A stretch of DNA of 64,000 bases. Source: Bugulina stolonifera. Lineage: Eukaryota; Bryozoa; Gymnolaemata; Cheilostomatida; Bugulidae. The DNA lies in the NCBI GenBank assembly GCA_935421135.1, contig OW285195.1, positions 372,001 to 436,000 on the forward strand, given 5' to 3'. Every line of letters starts with the position of its first letter. The first letter of the stretch is position 1. A model generated the notes under the pieces. It did not search any database. It saw only the letters and a list, made by a program, of their open reading frames with translations, and was not told where the DNA came from. Of this stretch, positions 1 through 17,100 are shown in pieces. The translations under genes and the position numbers were made by a program.

Positions 1-3000
1 GCACTCTATGCATAGAATACATAGAACTCTATGTCTTCTATGTATTCTATGCATTCTATGCATGGAATATATAGAATACATAGGTTGCATTCCATGCACT
101 CTATACATTCCATGTAATCTATGCGTTCTATGCATAGAATACATAGATTGCATTCTATGCATAGAATATATTGATCACATAGAATGCATTCTGTGCACTC
201 TATACATTCCATGTAATCTATGCGTTCTATGCATGGAATACATTCTATGCACTATATGCGTTCCATGTAATCTATGCGTTCTATGCATAGAATACATAGA
301 TTGCATTTTATGCATTCTATGCATTCTATGCATAGAATACATAGAAGACATAGAATGCATTATGTGCATAGAATACTTATAATTCTATATCTTCCATGTG
401 TTCTATGCATCATTCTATGCATAGAATACATAGATTGCATTCTATGCATAGAATATATTGATCACATAGAATGCATTCTATGCACTCTATACATTCCATG
501 TAATCTATGCATTCTATGCATAGAATACATTCTATGCACTCTATGCATTCCATGTAATCTATGCGTTCTATGCATAGAATACATAGAATACATTGATTAC
601 ATAGAAGGCATTGTATGTAATCAATGTATTTTATGCATTCTATGCATAGAATACATAGATTGCATTCTATGCGTAGAATACATTGATCACATAGAATGCA
701 TTCTGTGCACTCTATGCATTCAATGTAACCTATGCATTCTATGCATAGAATACATAGATTGCATTCTATGCATTCTATGCATTCTATGCATAGAATACAT
801 AGAAGACATAGAATGCATAAAATGCGTTCCATGTAATCTATGCACTCTATGCATAGAATACATAGAACTCTATGTGTTCTATGTATTCTATGCATTATAT
901 GCATGAAATATACAGAATACATTGGTTGCATTCTATGCACTCTATGCATTCCTTGTAATCTATGCATTCTATGTATTCTATGGTATTGATGCATAGAATA
1001 CCTTTTTATGCATAGAATGCATAAAATACATTTATCACAAAGAATGCATTCTATGCACTCTATGCATCCCATGTAATCTATGCATTCTATGCATAGAATA
1101 CATAAATTGCATTCTATGCATTCTATGCATGAAATACATAGAAGACATAGAAGACATAGAATGCATAGAATGCGTTCCATGTTATCTATGCACTCTATGC
1201 ATAGAATACATATATTGCATTCTATGCATTCGATGCATAGAATACATAGAATACATTGATTACATAGAAGGCATTGTATGTGGTCAATGTATTTTATGCA
1301 TTCTATGCATAGAATACATAGATTGCATTCTATGCGTAGAATACATTGATCACATAGAATGCATTCTGTGCACTCTATGCATTCAATGTAACCTATGCAT
1401 TCTATGCATAGAATACATAGATTGCATTCTATGCATTCTATGCATTCTATGCATAGAATACATAGAATACATAGAAGACATAGAATGCATAAAATGCGTT
1501 CCATGTAATCTATGCACTCTATGCATAGAATACATAGAACTCTATGTCTTCTATGTATTCTATGCACTGTATGCATAGAATACGTAGATCGCATTCTATG
1601 CATAGAATATATTGATCACATGGAATGCATTCTGTGCACTCTATACATTCCATATAATCTATGCGTTCTATGCATAGAATACATTCTATGCACTATATGC
1701 ATTCCATGTAATCTATGCGTTCTATGCATAGAATACATAGATTGCATTCTATGCATTCTATGCATTCTATGCATAGAATACATAGAAGACATAGAATGCA
1801 TAAAATGCGTTCCATGTAATCTATGCACTCTATGCATAGAATACATAGAACTCTATGTCTTCTATGTATTCTATGCATTCTATGCATGGAATATATGGAA
1901 TACATAGGTTGCATTCTATGCACTCTATGCATTCCTTGTAATCTATGCATTCTATGTATTCTATGGTAATGATGCATAGAGTACTTTTTATGCATAGAAT
2001 GCATAGAATACATTTATCACAAAGAATGCATTCTATGCACTCTATGCATCCCATGTAATCTATGCATTTTATGCGTAGAATACATAGATTCCATTCGATG
2101 CATTCTATGCATGAAATACATAGAAGACATAGAATGCATAGAATGCGTTCCATGTAATCTATGCACTCTATGCATAGAATACTTAGAACTCTAAGTCTTC
2201 TATGTATTCTATGCACTCTATGCATGGAATACATAGAATACATTGATTACATAGAAGGCATTGTATGTAATCAATGTATTTTATGCAATCTATGCATAGA
2301 ATACATAGATTGCATTCTATGCATAGAATATATTGATCACATAGAATGCATTCTGTGCACTCTATACATTCAATGTAATCTATGCGTTCTATGCATAGAA
2401 TACATTCTATGCACTATATGCATTCCATGAAATCTATGCGTTCTATGCATAGAATACATAGATTGCATTCTATGCATTCTATGCATTCTATGCATAGAAT
2501 ACATAGAAGGCATAGAATGCATTATGTGCATAGAATACTTATAATTCTATATCTTCCACGTATTCTATGCATCATTCTATGCATAGAATACATAGATTGC
2601 ATTCTATGCATCCGATGCATAGAATACATAGAATACATAGAATGCATAGAATGCGTTCCATGTAATCTATGCACTCTATGCATAGAATACATAGATTGCA
2701 TTCTATGCATTCTATGCATAGAATACATAGAATGCATAGAATGCATAAAATGCGTTCCATGTAATCTATGCACTCTATGCATAGAATACATAGAACTCTA
2801 TGTCTTCTATGTATTCTATGCATTCTATGCATGGAATATATAGAATACATAGGTTGCATTCCATGCACTCTATACATTCCATGTAATCTATGCGTTCTAT
2901 GCATAGAATACATAGATTGCATTCTATGCATAGAATATATTGATCACATAGAATGCATTCTGTGCACTCTATACATTCCATGTAATCTATGCGTTCTATG

Positions 3001-4660
3001 CATGGAATACATTCTATGCACTATATGCGTTCCATGTAATCTATGCGTTCTATGCATAGAATACATAGATTGCATTTTATGCATTCTATGCATTCTATGC
3101 ATAGAATACATAGAAGACATAGAATGCATTATGTGCATAGAATACTTATAATTCTATATCTTCCATGTGTTCTATGCATCATTCTATGCATAGAATACAT
3201 AGATTGCATTCTATGCATAGAATATATTGATCACATAGAATGCATTCTATGCACTCTATACATTCCATGTAATCTATGCATTCTATGCATAGAATACATT
3301 CTATGCACTCTATGCATTCCATGTAATCTATGCGTTCTATGCATAGAATACATAGAATACATTGATTACATAGAAGGCATTGTATGTAATCAATGTATTT
3401 TATGCATTCTATGCATAGAATACATAGATTGCATTCTATGCGTAGAATACATTGATCACATAGAATGCATTCTGTGCACTCTATGCATTCAATGTAACCT
3501 ATGCATTCTATGCATAGAATACATAGATTGCATTCTATGCATTCTATGCATTCTATGCATTCTATGCATAGAATACATAGAAGACATAGAATGCATAAAA
3601 TGCGTTCCATGTAATCTATGCACTCTATGCATAGAATACATAGAACTCTATGTGTTCTATGTATTCTATGCATTATATGCATGAAATATACAGAATACAT
3701 TGGTTGCATTCTATGCACTCTATGCATTCCTTGTAATCTATGCATTCTATGTATTCTATGGTATTGATGCATAGAATACCTTTTTATGCATAGAATGCAT
3801 AAAATACATTTATCACAAAGAATGCATTCTATGCACTCTATGCATCCCATGTAATCTATGCATTCTATGCATAGAATACATAAATTGCATTCTATGCATT
3901 CTATGCATGAAATACATAGAAGACATAGAAGACATAGAATGCATAGAATGCGTTCCATGTTATCTATGCACTCTATGCATAGAATACATATATTGCATTC
4001 TATGCATTCGATGCATAGAATACATAGAATACATTGATTACATAGAAGGCATTGTATGTGGTCAATGTATTTTATGCATTCTATGCATAGAATACATAGA
4101 TTGCATTCTATGCGTAGAATACATTGATCACATAGAATGCATTCTGTGCACTCTATGCATTCAATGTAACCTATGCATTCTATGCATAGAATACATAGAT
4201 TGCATTCTATGCATTCTATGCATTCTATGCATAGAATACATAGAATACATAGAAGACATAGAATGCATAAAATGCGTTCCATGTAATCTATGCACTCTAT
4301 GCATAGAATACATAGAACTCTATGTCTTCTATGTATTCTATGCACTGTATGCATAGAATACGTAGATCGCATTCTATGCATAGAATATATTGATCACATG
4401 GAATGCATTCTGTGCACTCTATACATTCCATATAATCTATGCGTTCTATGCATAGAATACATTCTATGCACTATATGCATTCCATGTAATCTATGCGTTC
4501 TATGCATAGAATACATAGATTGCATTCTATGCATTCTATGCATTCTATGCATTCTATGCATAGAATACATAGAAGACATAGAATGCATAAAATGCGTTCC
4601 ATGTAATCTATGCACTCTATGCATAGAATACATAGAACTCTATGTCTTCTATGTATTCTA
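1..4660. repeat. 2.77-kb tandem duplication within satellite array 1
   Basis: Positions 1 to about 1,880 recur at about 2,770 to 4,660. The offset is 2,769 bp at first and becomes 2,778 bp after one extra 9-mer near 3,550 (one more CATTCTATG in the second copy). The copies agree even at rare variants, so the duplication acted on an already diversified array. Confidence 0.85.
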
Positions 4661-5639
4661 TGCATTCTATGCATGGAATATATAGAATACATAGGTTGCA
4701 TTCCATGCACTCTATACATTCCATGTAATCTATGCGTTCTATGCATAGAATACATTCTATGCATTCCATGTAATCTATGCGTTCTATGCATAGAATACAT
4801 AGATTGCATTCTATGCATCCGATGCATAGAATACATAGAAGACATAGAATGCATAAAATGTGTCCATGTAATCTGTGCACTCTATAGAATGCATTATGTG
4901 CATAGAATACTTATAATTCTATATCTTCCATGTGTTCTATGCATCATTCTATGCATAGAATACATAGATTGCATTCTATGCGTCCGATGCATAGAATACA
5001 TAGAATACATAGAATGCATTGTATGTAATCAATGTATTTTATGCAATCTATGCATAGAATACATCGATTGCATTCTATGCATAGAATGCATTGATCACAT
5101 AGAATGCATTCTGTGCACTCTATGCATTCAATGTAACCTATGCATTCTATGCATAGAATACATAGATTGCATTCTATGCATTCTATGCATTCTATGCATA
5201 GAATACATAGAATACATAGAAGACATAGAATGCATAAAATGCGTTCCACGTAATCTATGCACTCTATGCATAGAATACATAGAACTCTATGTCTTCTATG
5301 TATTCTATGCATTCTATGCATGGAATATATGGAATACATAGGTTGCATTCTATGCACTCTATGCATTCCTTGTAATCTATGCATTCTATGTATTCTATGG
5401 TATTGATGCATAGAGTACTTTTTATGCATAGAATGCATAGAATACATTTATCACAAAGAATGCATTCTATGCACTCTATGCATCCCATGTAATCTATGCA
5501 TTTTATGCGTAGAATACATAGATTGCATTCGATGCATTCTATGCATGAAATACATAGAAGACATAGAAGACATAGAATGCATAGAATGCGTTCCATGTAA
5601 TCTATGCACTCTATGCATAGAATACATAGATTGCATTCT

Positions 5640-8600
5640 ATGCATAGAATATATTGATCACATAGAATGCGTTCTATGCACTATATACATTCCATGTAAT
5701 CTATGCGTTCTATGCATAGAATACATTCTATGCACTCTATGCATACCATGTAATCTATGCGTTCTATGCATAGAATAAATAGAATACATTGATTACATAG
5801 AAGGCATTGTATGTAATCAATGTATTTTATGCATTCTATGCATAGAATACATAGATTGCATTCTATGCATAGAATATATTGATCACATAGAATGCATTCT
5901 GTGCACTCTATACATTCCATGTAATCTATGCGTTCTATGCATGGAATACATTCTATGCACTATATGCGTTCCATGTAATCTATGCGTTCTATGCATAGAA
6001 TACATAGATTGCATTTTATGCATTCTATGCATTCTATGCATAGAAGACATAGAAGACATAGAATGCATTATGTGCATAGAATACTTATAATTCTATATCT
6101 CCCATGTGTTCTATGCATCATTCTATGCATAGAATACATAGATTGCATTCTATGCATAGAATATATTGATCACATAGAATGCATTCTATGCACTATACAT
6201 TCCATGTAATCTATGCATTCTATGCATAGAATACATTCTATGCACTCTATGCATTCCATGTAATCTATGCGTTCTATGCATAGAATACATATAATACATT
6301 GATTACATAGAAGGCATTGTATGTAATCAATGTATTTTATGCATTCTATGCATAGAATGCATAAATTGCATTCTATGCGTAGAATACATTGATCACATAG
6401 AATGCATTCTGTGCACTCTATGCATTCAATGTAACCTATGCATTCTATGCATAGAATACATAGATTGCATTCTATGCATTCTATGCATAGAATACATAGA
6501 ATACATAGAAGACATAGAATGCATAAAATGCGTTCCACGTAATCTATGCACTCTATGCATAGAATACATAGATTGCATTCTATGCATTCGATGCATAGAA
6601 TACATAGAATACATTGATTACATAGAAGGCATTGTATGTAATCAATGTATTTTATGCATTCTATGCATAGAATACATAGATTGCATTCTATGCATAGAAT
6701 ATATTGATCACATAGAATGCGTTCTATGCACTATATACATTCCATGTAATCTATGCGTTCTATGCATAGAATACATTCTATGCACTCTATGCATACCATG
6801 TAATCTATGCGTTCTATGCATAGAATAAATAGAATACATTGATTACATAGAAGGCATTGTATGTAATCAATGTATTTTATGCATTCTATGCATAGAATAC
6901 ATAGATTGCATTCTATGCATAGAATATATTGATCACATAGAATGCATTCTGTGCACTCTATACATTCCATGTAATCTATGCGTTCTATGCATGGAATACA
7001 TTCTATGCACTATATGCGTTCCATGTAATCTATGCGTTCTATGCATAGACTACATAGATTGTATTTTATGCATTCTATGCATTCTATGCATAGAATACAT
7101 AGAAGACATAGAATGCATTATGTGCATAGAATACTTATAATTCTATATCTCCCATGTGTTCTACGCATCATTCTATGCATAGAATACATAGATTGCATTC
7201 TATGCATAGAATATATTGATCACATAGAATGCATTCTATGCACTATACATTCCATGTAATCTATGCATTCTATGCATAGAATACATTCTATGCACTCTAT
7301 GCATTCCATGTAATCTATGCGTTCTATGCATAGAATACATAGAATACATTGATTACATAGAAGGCATTGTATGTAATCAATGTATTTTATGCATTCTATG
7401 CATAGAATACATAGATTGCATTCTATGCGTAGAATACATTGATCACATAGAATGCATTCTGTGCACTCTATGCATTCAATGTAACCTATGCATTCTATGC
7501 ATAGAATACATAGATTGCATTCTATGCATTCTATGCATTCTATGCATTCTATGCATAGAATACATAGAATACGTAGAAGACATAGAATGCATAAAATGCG
7601 TTCCATGTAATCTATACACTCTATGCATAGAATACATAGAACTCTATGTGTTCTATGTATTCTATGCATTCTATGCATGGAATATACAAAATACATTGGT
7701 TGCATTCTATGCACTCTATGCATTCCTTGTAATCTATGCATTCTATGTATTCTATGGTATTGATGCATAGAATACCTTTTTATGCATAGAATGCATAAAA
7801 TACATTTATCACAAAGAATGCATTCTATGCACTCTATGCATCCCATGTAATCTATGCATTCTATGCATAGAATACATAAATTGCATTCTATGCATTCTAT
7901 GCATGAAATACATAGAAGACATAGAAGACATAGAATGCATAGAATGCGTTCCATGTTATCTATGCACTCTATGCATAGAATACATATATTGCATTCTATG
8001 CATTCGATGCATAGAATACATAGAATACATTGATTACATAGAAGGCATTGTATGTGGTCAATGTATTTTATGCATTCTATGCATAGAATACATAGATTGC
8101 ATTCTATGCGTAGAATACATTGATCACATAGAATGCATTCTGTGCACTCTATGCATTCAATGTAACCTATGCATTCTATGCATAGAATACATAGATTGCA
8201 TTCTATGCATTCTATGCATAGAATACATAGAATACATAGAAGACATAGAATGCATAAAATGCGTTCCATGTAATCTATGCACTCTATGCATAGAATACAT
8301 AGAACTCTATGTCTTCTATGTATTCTATGCACTGTATGCATAGAATACGTAGATCGCATTCTATGCATAGAATATATTGATCACATGGAATGCATTCTGT
8401 GCACTCTATACATTCCATATAATCTATGCGTTCTATGCATAGAATACATTCTATGCACTATATGCATTCCATGTAATCTATGCGTTCTATGCATAGAATA
8501 CATAGATTGCATTCTATGCATTCTATGTATTCTATGCATAGAATACATAGAATGCATAGAATGCATAAAATGCGTTCCATGTAATCTATGCACTCTACGC

Positions 8601-11290
8601 ATAGAATACATAGAACTCTATGTCTTCTATGTATTCTATGCATTCTATGCATGGAATATATAGAATACATAGGTTGCATTCCATGCACTCTATACATTCC
8701 ATGTAATCTATGCGTTCTATGCATAGAATACATAGATTGCATTCTATGCATAGAATATATTGATCACATAGAATGCATTCTGTGCACTCTATACATTCCA
8801 TGTAATCTATGCGTTCTATGCATGGAATACATTCTATGCACTATATGCGTTCCATGTAATCTATGCGTTCTATGCATAGAATACATAGATTGCATTTTAT
8901 GCATTCTATGCATTCTATGCATAGAATACATAGAAGACATAGAATGCATTATGTGCATAGAATACTTATAATTCTATATCTTCCATGTGTTCTATGCATC
9001 ATTCTATGCATAGAATACATAGATTGCATTCTATGCATAGAATATATTGATCACATAGAATGCATTCTATGCACTCTATACATTCCATGTAATCTATGCA
9101 TTCTATGCATAGAATACATTCTATGCATTCCATGTAATCTATGCGTTCTATGCATAGAATACATAGATTGCATTCTATGCATCCGATGCATAGAATACAT
9201 AGAAGACATAGAATGCATAAAATGTGTCCATGTAATCTGTGCACTCTATAGAATGCATTATGTGCATAGAATACTTATAATTCTATATCTTCCATGTGTT
9301 CTATGCATCATTCTATGCATAGAATACATAGATTGCATTCTATGCGTCCGATGCATAGAATACATAGAATACATAGAATGCATTGTATGTAATCAATGTA
9401 TTTTATGCAATCTACGCATAGAATACATCGATTGCATTCTATGCATAGAATGCATTGATCACATAGAATGCATTCTGTGCACTCTATGCATTCAATGTAA
9501 CCTATGCATTCTATGCATAGAATACATAGATTGCATTCTATGCATTCTATGCATAGAATACATAGATTGCATTCTATGCATTCTATGCATAGAATACATA
9601 GAATACATAGAAGACATAGAATGCATAAAATGCGTTCCACGTAATCTATGCACTCTATGCATAGAATGCATAGATTGCATTCTATGCATTCGATGCATAG
9701 AATACATAGAATACATTGATTACATAGAAGGCATTGTATGTAATCAATGTATTTTATGCATTCTATGCATAGAATACATAGATTGCATTCTATGCATAGA
9801 ATATATTGATCACATAGAATGCGTTCTATGCACTATATACATTCCATGTAATCTATGCGTTCTATGCATAGAATACATTCTATGCACTCTATGCATACCA
9901 TGTAATCTATGCGTTCTATGCATAGAATAAATAGAATACATTGATTACATAGAAGGCATTGTATGTAATCAATGTATTTTATGCATTCTATGCATAGAAT
10001 ACATAGATTGCATTCTATGCATAGAATATATTGATCACATAGAATGCATTCTGTGCACTCTATACATTCCATGTAATCTATGCGTTCTATGCATGGAATA
10101 CATTCTATGCACTATATGCGTTCCATGTAATCTATGCGTTCTATGCATAGACTACATAGATTGCATTTTATGCATTCTATGCATTCTATGCATAGAATAC
10201 ATAGAAGACATAGAATGCATTATGTGCATAGAATACTTATAATTCTATATCTCCCATGTGTTCTACGCATCATTCTATGCATAGAATACATAGATTGCAT
10301 TCTATGCATAGAATATATTGATCACATAGAATGCATTCTATGCACTATACATTCCATGTAATCTATGCATTCTATGCATAGAATACATTCTATGCACTCT
10401 ATGCATTCCATGTAATCTATGCGTTCTATGCATAGAATACATAGAATACATTGATTACATAGAAGGCATTGTATGTAATCAATGTATTTTATGCATTCTA
10501 TGCATAGAATACATAGATTGCATTCTATGCGTAGAATACATTGATCACATAGAATGCATTCTGTGCACTCTATGCATTCAATGTAACCTATGCATTCTAT
10601 GCATAGAATACATAGATTGCATTCTATGCATTCTATGCATTCTATGCATTCTATGCATAGAATACATAGAATACGTAGAAGACATAGAATGCATAAAATG
10701 CGTTCCATGTAATCTATGCACTCTATGCATAGAATACATAGAACTCTATGTGTTCTATGTATTCTATGCATTCTATGCATGGAATATACAAAATACATTG
10801 GTTGCATTCTATGCACTCTATGCATTCCTTGTAATCTATGCATTCTATGTATTCTATGGTATTGATGCATAGAATACCTTTTTATGCATAGAATGCATAA
10901 AATACATTTATCACAAAGAATGCATTCTATGCACTCTATGCATCCCATGTAATCTATGCATTCTATGCATAGAATACATAAATTGCATTCTATGCATTCT
11001 ATGCATGAAATACATAGAAGACATAGAAGACATAGAATGCATAGAATGCGTTCCATGTTATCTATGCACTCTATGCATAGAATACATATATTGCATTCTA
11101 TGCATTCGATGCATAGAATACATAGAATACATTGATTACATAGAAGGCATTGTATGTGGTCAATGTATTTTATGCATTCTATGCATAGAATACATAGATT
11201 GCATTCTATGCGTAGAATACATTGATCACATAGAATGCATTCTGTGCACTCTATGCATTCAATGTAACCTATGCATTCTATGCATAGAAT
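5640..11290. repeat. 1.05-kb and 3.10-kb nested duplications in satellite array 1
   Basis: About 5,680-6,210 recurs at 6,730-7,260 (offset 1,050). About 6,600-8,190 recurs at 9,700-11,290 (offset 3,102). Variant-level agreement, such as the TAGACTACATAG variant near 7,048 and 10,150, shows that the 3.10-kb event came after the variants arose. Confidence 0.8.
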
Positions 11291-14113
11291 ACATAGATTG
11301 CATTCTATGCATAGAATATATTGATCACATAGAATGCATTCTGTGCACTCTATACATTCCATGTAATCTATGCGTTCTATGCATGGAATACATTCTATGC
11401 ACTATATGCGTTCCATGTAATCTATGCGTTCTATGCATAGAATACATAGATTGCATTTTATGCATTCTATGCATTCTATGCATAGAATACATAGAAGACA
11501 TAGAATGCATTATGTGCATAGAATACTTATAATTCTATATCTTCCATGTGTTCTATGCATCATTCTATGCATAGAATACATAGATTGCATTCTATGCATA
11601 GAATATATTGATCACATAGAATGCATTCTATGCACTCTATACATTCCATGTAATCTATGCATTCTATGCATAGAATACATTCTATGCACTCTATGCATTC
11701 CATGTAATCTATGCGTTCTATGCATAGAATACATAGAATACATTGATTACATAGAAGGCATTGTATGTAATCAATGTATTTTATGCATTCTATGCATAGA
11801 ATACATAGATTGCATTCTATGCGTAGAATACATTGATCACATAGAATGCATTCTGTGCACTCTATGCATTCAATGTAACCTATGCATTCTATGCATAGAA
11901 TACATAGATTGCATTCTATGCATTCTATGCATTCTATGCATAGAATACATAGAAGACATAGAATGCATAAAATGCGTTCCATGTAATCTATGCACTCTAT
12001 GCATAGAATACATAGAACTCTATGTGTTCTATGTATTCTATGCATTCTATGCATGAAATATACAGAATACATTGGTTGCATTCTATGCACTCTATGCATT
12101 CCTTGTAATCTATGCATTCTATGTATTCTATGGTATTGATGCATAGAATACCTTTTTATGCATAGAATGCATAAAATACATTTATCACAAAGAATGCATT
12201 CTATGCACTCTATGCATCCCATGTAATCTATGCATTCTATGCATAGAATACATAAATTGCATTCTATGCATTCTATGCATGAAATACATAGAAGACATAG
12301 AAGACATAGAATGCATAGAATGCGTTCCATGTTATCTATGCACTCTATGCATAGAATACATATATTGCATTCTATGCATTCGATGCATAGAATACATAGA
12401 ATACATTGATTACATAGAAGGCATTGTATGTGGTCAATGTATTTTATGCATTCTATGCATAGAATACATAGATTGCATTCTATGCGTAGAATACATTGAT
12501 CACATAGAATGCATTCTGTGCACTCTATGCATTCAATGTAACCTATGCATTCTATGCATAGAATACATAGATTGCATTCTATGCATTCTATGCATTCTAT
12601 GCATAGAATACATAGAATACATAGAAGACATAGAATGCATAAAATGCGTTCCATGTAATCTATGCACTCTATGCATAGAATACATAGAACTCTATGTCTT
12701 CTATGTATTCTATGCACTGTATGCATAGAATACGTAGATCGCATTCTATGCATAGAATATATTGATCACATGGAATGCATTCTGTGTACTCTATACATTC
12801 CATATAATCTATGCGTTCTATGCATAGAATACATTCTATGCACTATATGCATTCCATGTAATTTATGCGTTCTATGCATAGAATACATAGATTGCATTCT
12901 ATGCATTCTATGCATTCTATGCATAGAATACATAGAAGACATAGAATGCATTATGTGCATAGAGTACTTATAATTCTATATCTTCCATGTATTCTATGCA
13001 TCATTCTATGCATAGAATACATAGATTGCATTCTATGCATCCGATGCATAGAATACATAGAATACATAGATTGCATTCTATGCATAGAATATATTGAGCA
13101 CATAGAATGCATTCTATGCACTCTATACATTCCATGTAATCTATGCATTCTATGCATAGAATAAATTCTATGCACTCTATGCACACCATGTAATCTATGC
13201 GTTCTATGCATAGAATAAATAGAATACATTGATTACATAGAAGGCATTGTATGTAATCAATGTATTTTATGCATTCTATGCATAGAATACATAGATTGCA
13301 TTCTATGCATAGAATATATTGATCACATAGAATGCATTCTGTGCACTCTATACATTCCATGTAATCTATGCGTTCTATGCATGGAATACATTCTATGCAC
13401 TATATGCATTCCATGTAACCTATGCATTCTATGCATAGAATACATAGATTGCATTCTATGCATTCTATGCATAGAATACATAGAATACATAGAAGACATA
13501 GAATGCATAAAATGCGTTCCATGTAATCTATGCACTCTATGCATAGAATACATAGAACTCTATGTCTTCTATGTATTCTATGCATTCTATGCATGGAATA
13601 TATAGAATACATAGGTTGCATTCCATGCACTCTATACATTCCATGTAATCTATGCGTTCTATGCATAGAATACATTCTATGCATTCCATGTAATCTATGC
13701 GTTCTATGCATAGAATACATAGATTGCATTCTATGCATCCGATGCATAGAATACATAGAAGACATAGAATGCATAAAATGTGTCCATGTAATCTGTGCAC
13801 TCTATAGAATGCATTATGTGCATAGAATACTTATAATTCTATATCTTCCATGTGTTCTATGCATCATTCTATGCATAGAATACATAGATTGCATTCTATG
13901 CGTCCGATGCATAGAATACATAGAATACATAGAATGCATTGTATGTAATCAATGTATTTTATGCAATCTATGCATAGAATACATCGATTGCATTCTATGC
14001 ATAGAATGCATTGATCACATAGAATGCATTCTGTGCACTCTATGCATTCAATGTAACCTATGCATTCTATGCATAGAATACATAGATTGCATTCTATGCA
14101 TTCTATGCATTCT

Positions 14114-17100
14114 ATGCATAGAATACATAGAATACATAGAAGACATAGAATGCATAAAATGCGTTCCACGTAATCTATGCACTCTATGCATAGAATACAT
14201 AGAACTCTATGTCTTCTATGTATTCTATGCATTCTATGCATGGAATATATGGAATACATAGGTTGCATTCTATGCACTCTATGCATTCCTTGTAATCTAT
14301 GCATTCTATGTATTCTATGGTATTGATGCATAGAGTACTTTTTATGCATAGAATGCATAGAATACATTTATCACAAAGAATGCATTCTATGCACTCTATG
14401 CATCCCATGTAATCTATGCATTTTATGCGTAGAATACATAGATTGCATTCGATGCATTCTATGCATGAAATACATAGAAGACATAGAAGACATAGAATGC
14501 ATAGAATGCGTTCCATGTAATCTATGCACTCTATGCATAGAATACATAGATTGCATTCTATGCATTCCATGCATAGAATACATAGAATACATTGATTACA
14601 TAGAAGGCATTGTATGTAATCAATGTATTTTATGCATTCTATGCATAGAATACATAGATTGCATTCTATGCATAGAATATATTGATCACATAAAATGCGT
14701 TCGATGCACTATATACATTCCATGTAATCTATGCGTTCTATGCATAGAATACATTCTATGCACTCTATGCATTCCATGTAATCTATGCGTTCTATGCATA
14801 GAATACATAGAATACATTGATTACATAGAAGGCATTGTATGTAATCAATGTATTTTATGCATTCTATGCATAGAATACATAGATTGCATTCTATGCATAG
14901 AATATATTGATCACATTGAATGCATTCTGTGCACTCTATACATTCCATGTATTCTATGCGTTCTATGCATAGAATACATTCTATGCATTCCATGTAATCT
15001 ATGCATTCTATGCATAGAATACATAAATTGCATTCTCTGCATTCTATGCATAGAATACATAGAAGACATAGAAGGTATAGAATGCATAGAATGCGTTCGA
15101 TGTAATCTATGCACTCTGTGCAAAGAATACATAGAATTCTATGTCTTCTATGTATTCTATGCATTCTATGCATTCTATGCATAGAATATATTTTATGCAC
15201 TCTATGCATTCCATGTAATCCATGCATTCTATGCATAGAATACATAGATTGCATTCTATGCATTCGATGCATAGAATACATAGAATACATTGATTACATA
15301 GAAGGCATTGTATGTAATCAATGTATTTTATGCATTCTATGCATAGAATACATAGATTGCATTCTATGCTTGGAATATATTGATCACATAGAATGCATTC
15401 TATGAACTATATACATTCCATGTAATCTATGCGTTCTATGCATAGAATAAATAGAATACATTGATTACGTAGAAGGCATTGTATGTGATCAATGTATTTT
15501 ATGCATTCTATGCATAGACTACATAGATTGCATTCTATGCATAGAATATATTGATCACATAGAATGCATTCTGTGCACTCTATACATTCCATGTAATCTA
15601 TGCGTTCTATGCATAGAATACATTCTATGCACTATATGCATTCCATGTAATCTATGCGCTCTATGCATAGAATACATAGATTGCATTCTATGCATTCTAT
15701 GCATAGAATACATAGAAGACATAGAATGCATTATGTGCATAGAATACTTATAATTCTATATCTTCCATGTGTTCTATGCATCATTCTATGCATAGAATAC
15801 ATAGATTGCATTCTATGCGTCCGATGCATAGAATACATAGAATACATAGAATACATAGAATGCATTGTATGTAATCAATGTATTTTATGCAATCTATGCA
15901 TAGAATACATCGATTGCATTCTATGCATAGAATACATTGATCACATAGAATGCATTCTGTGCACTCTATGCATTCAATGTAACCTATGCATTCTATGCAT
16001 AGAATACATAGATTGCATTCTATGCATTCTATGCATTCTATGCATAGAATACATAGAATACATAGAAGACATAGAATGCATAAAATGCGTTCCATGTAAT
16101 CTATGCACTCTATGCATAGAATACATAGAACTCTATGTCTTCTATGTATTCTATGCATTCTATGCATGGAATATATAGAATACATAGGTTGCATTCTAGG
16201 CACTCTATGCATTCCTTGTAATCTATGCATTCTATGTATTCTATGGTATTGATGCATAGAGTACTTTTTATGCATAGAATGCATAGAATACATTTATCAC
16301 AAAGAATGCATTCTATGCACTCTATGCATCCCATGTAATCTATGCATTCTATGCATAGAATACATAGATTGCATTCGATGCATTCTATGCATGAAATACA
16401 TAGAAGACATAGAAGACATAGAATGCATAGAATGCGTTCCATGTAATCTATGCACTCTATGCATAGAATACATAGACTGCATTCTATGCATAGAATACAT
16501 TGATCACATAGAATGCATTCTGTGCACTTTATGCATTCAATGTAACCTATGCATTCTATGCATAGAATACATAGATTGCATTCTATGCATTCTATGCATT
16601 CTATGCATAGAATACATAGAATACATTGAAGACATAGAATGCATAAAATGTGTCCATGTAATCTATGCACTCTATGCATAGAATACATAGATTGCATTCT
16701 ATGCATTCGATGCATAGAATACATAGAATACATTGATTACGTAGAAGGCATTGTATGTAATCAATGTATTTTATGCATTCTATGCATAGAATACATAGAT
16801 TGCATTCTATGCATAGAATATATTGATCACATAGAATGCATTCTGTGCACTCTATACATTCCATGTAATCTATGCGTTCTATGCATGGAATACATTCTAT
16901 GCACTATATGCATTCCATGTAACCGATGCATTCTATGCATAGAATACATAGATTGCATTCTATGCATTCTATGCATAGAATACATAGAATACATAGAAGA
17001 CATAGAATGCATAAAATGCGTTCCATGTAATCTATGCACTCTATGCATAGAATACATAGAACTCTATGTCTTCTATGTATTCTATGCATTCTATGCATGG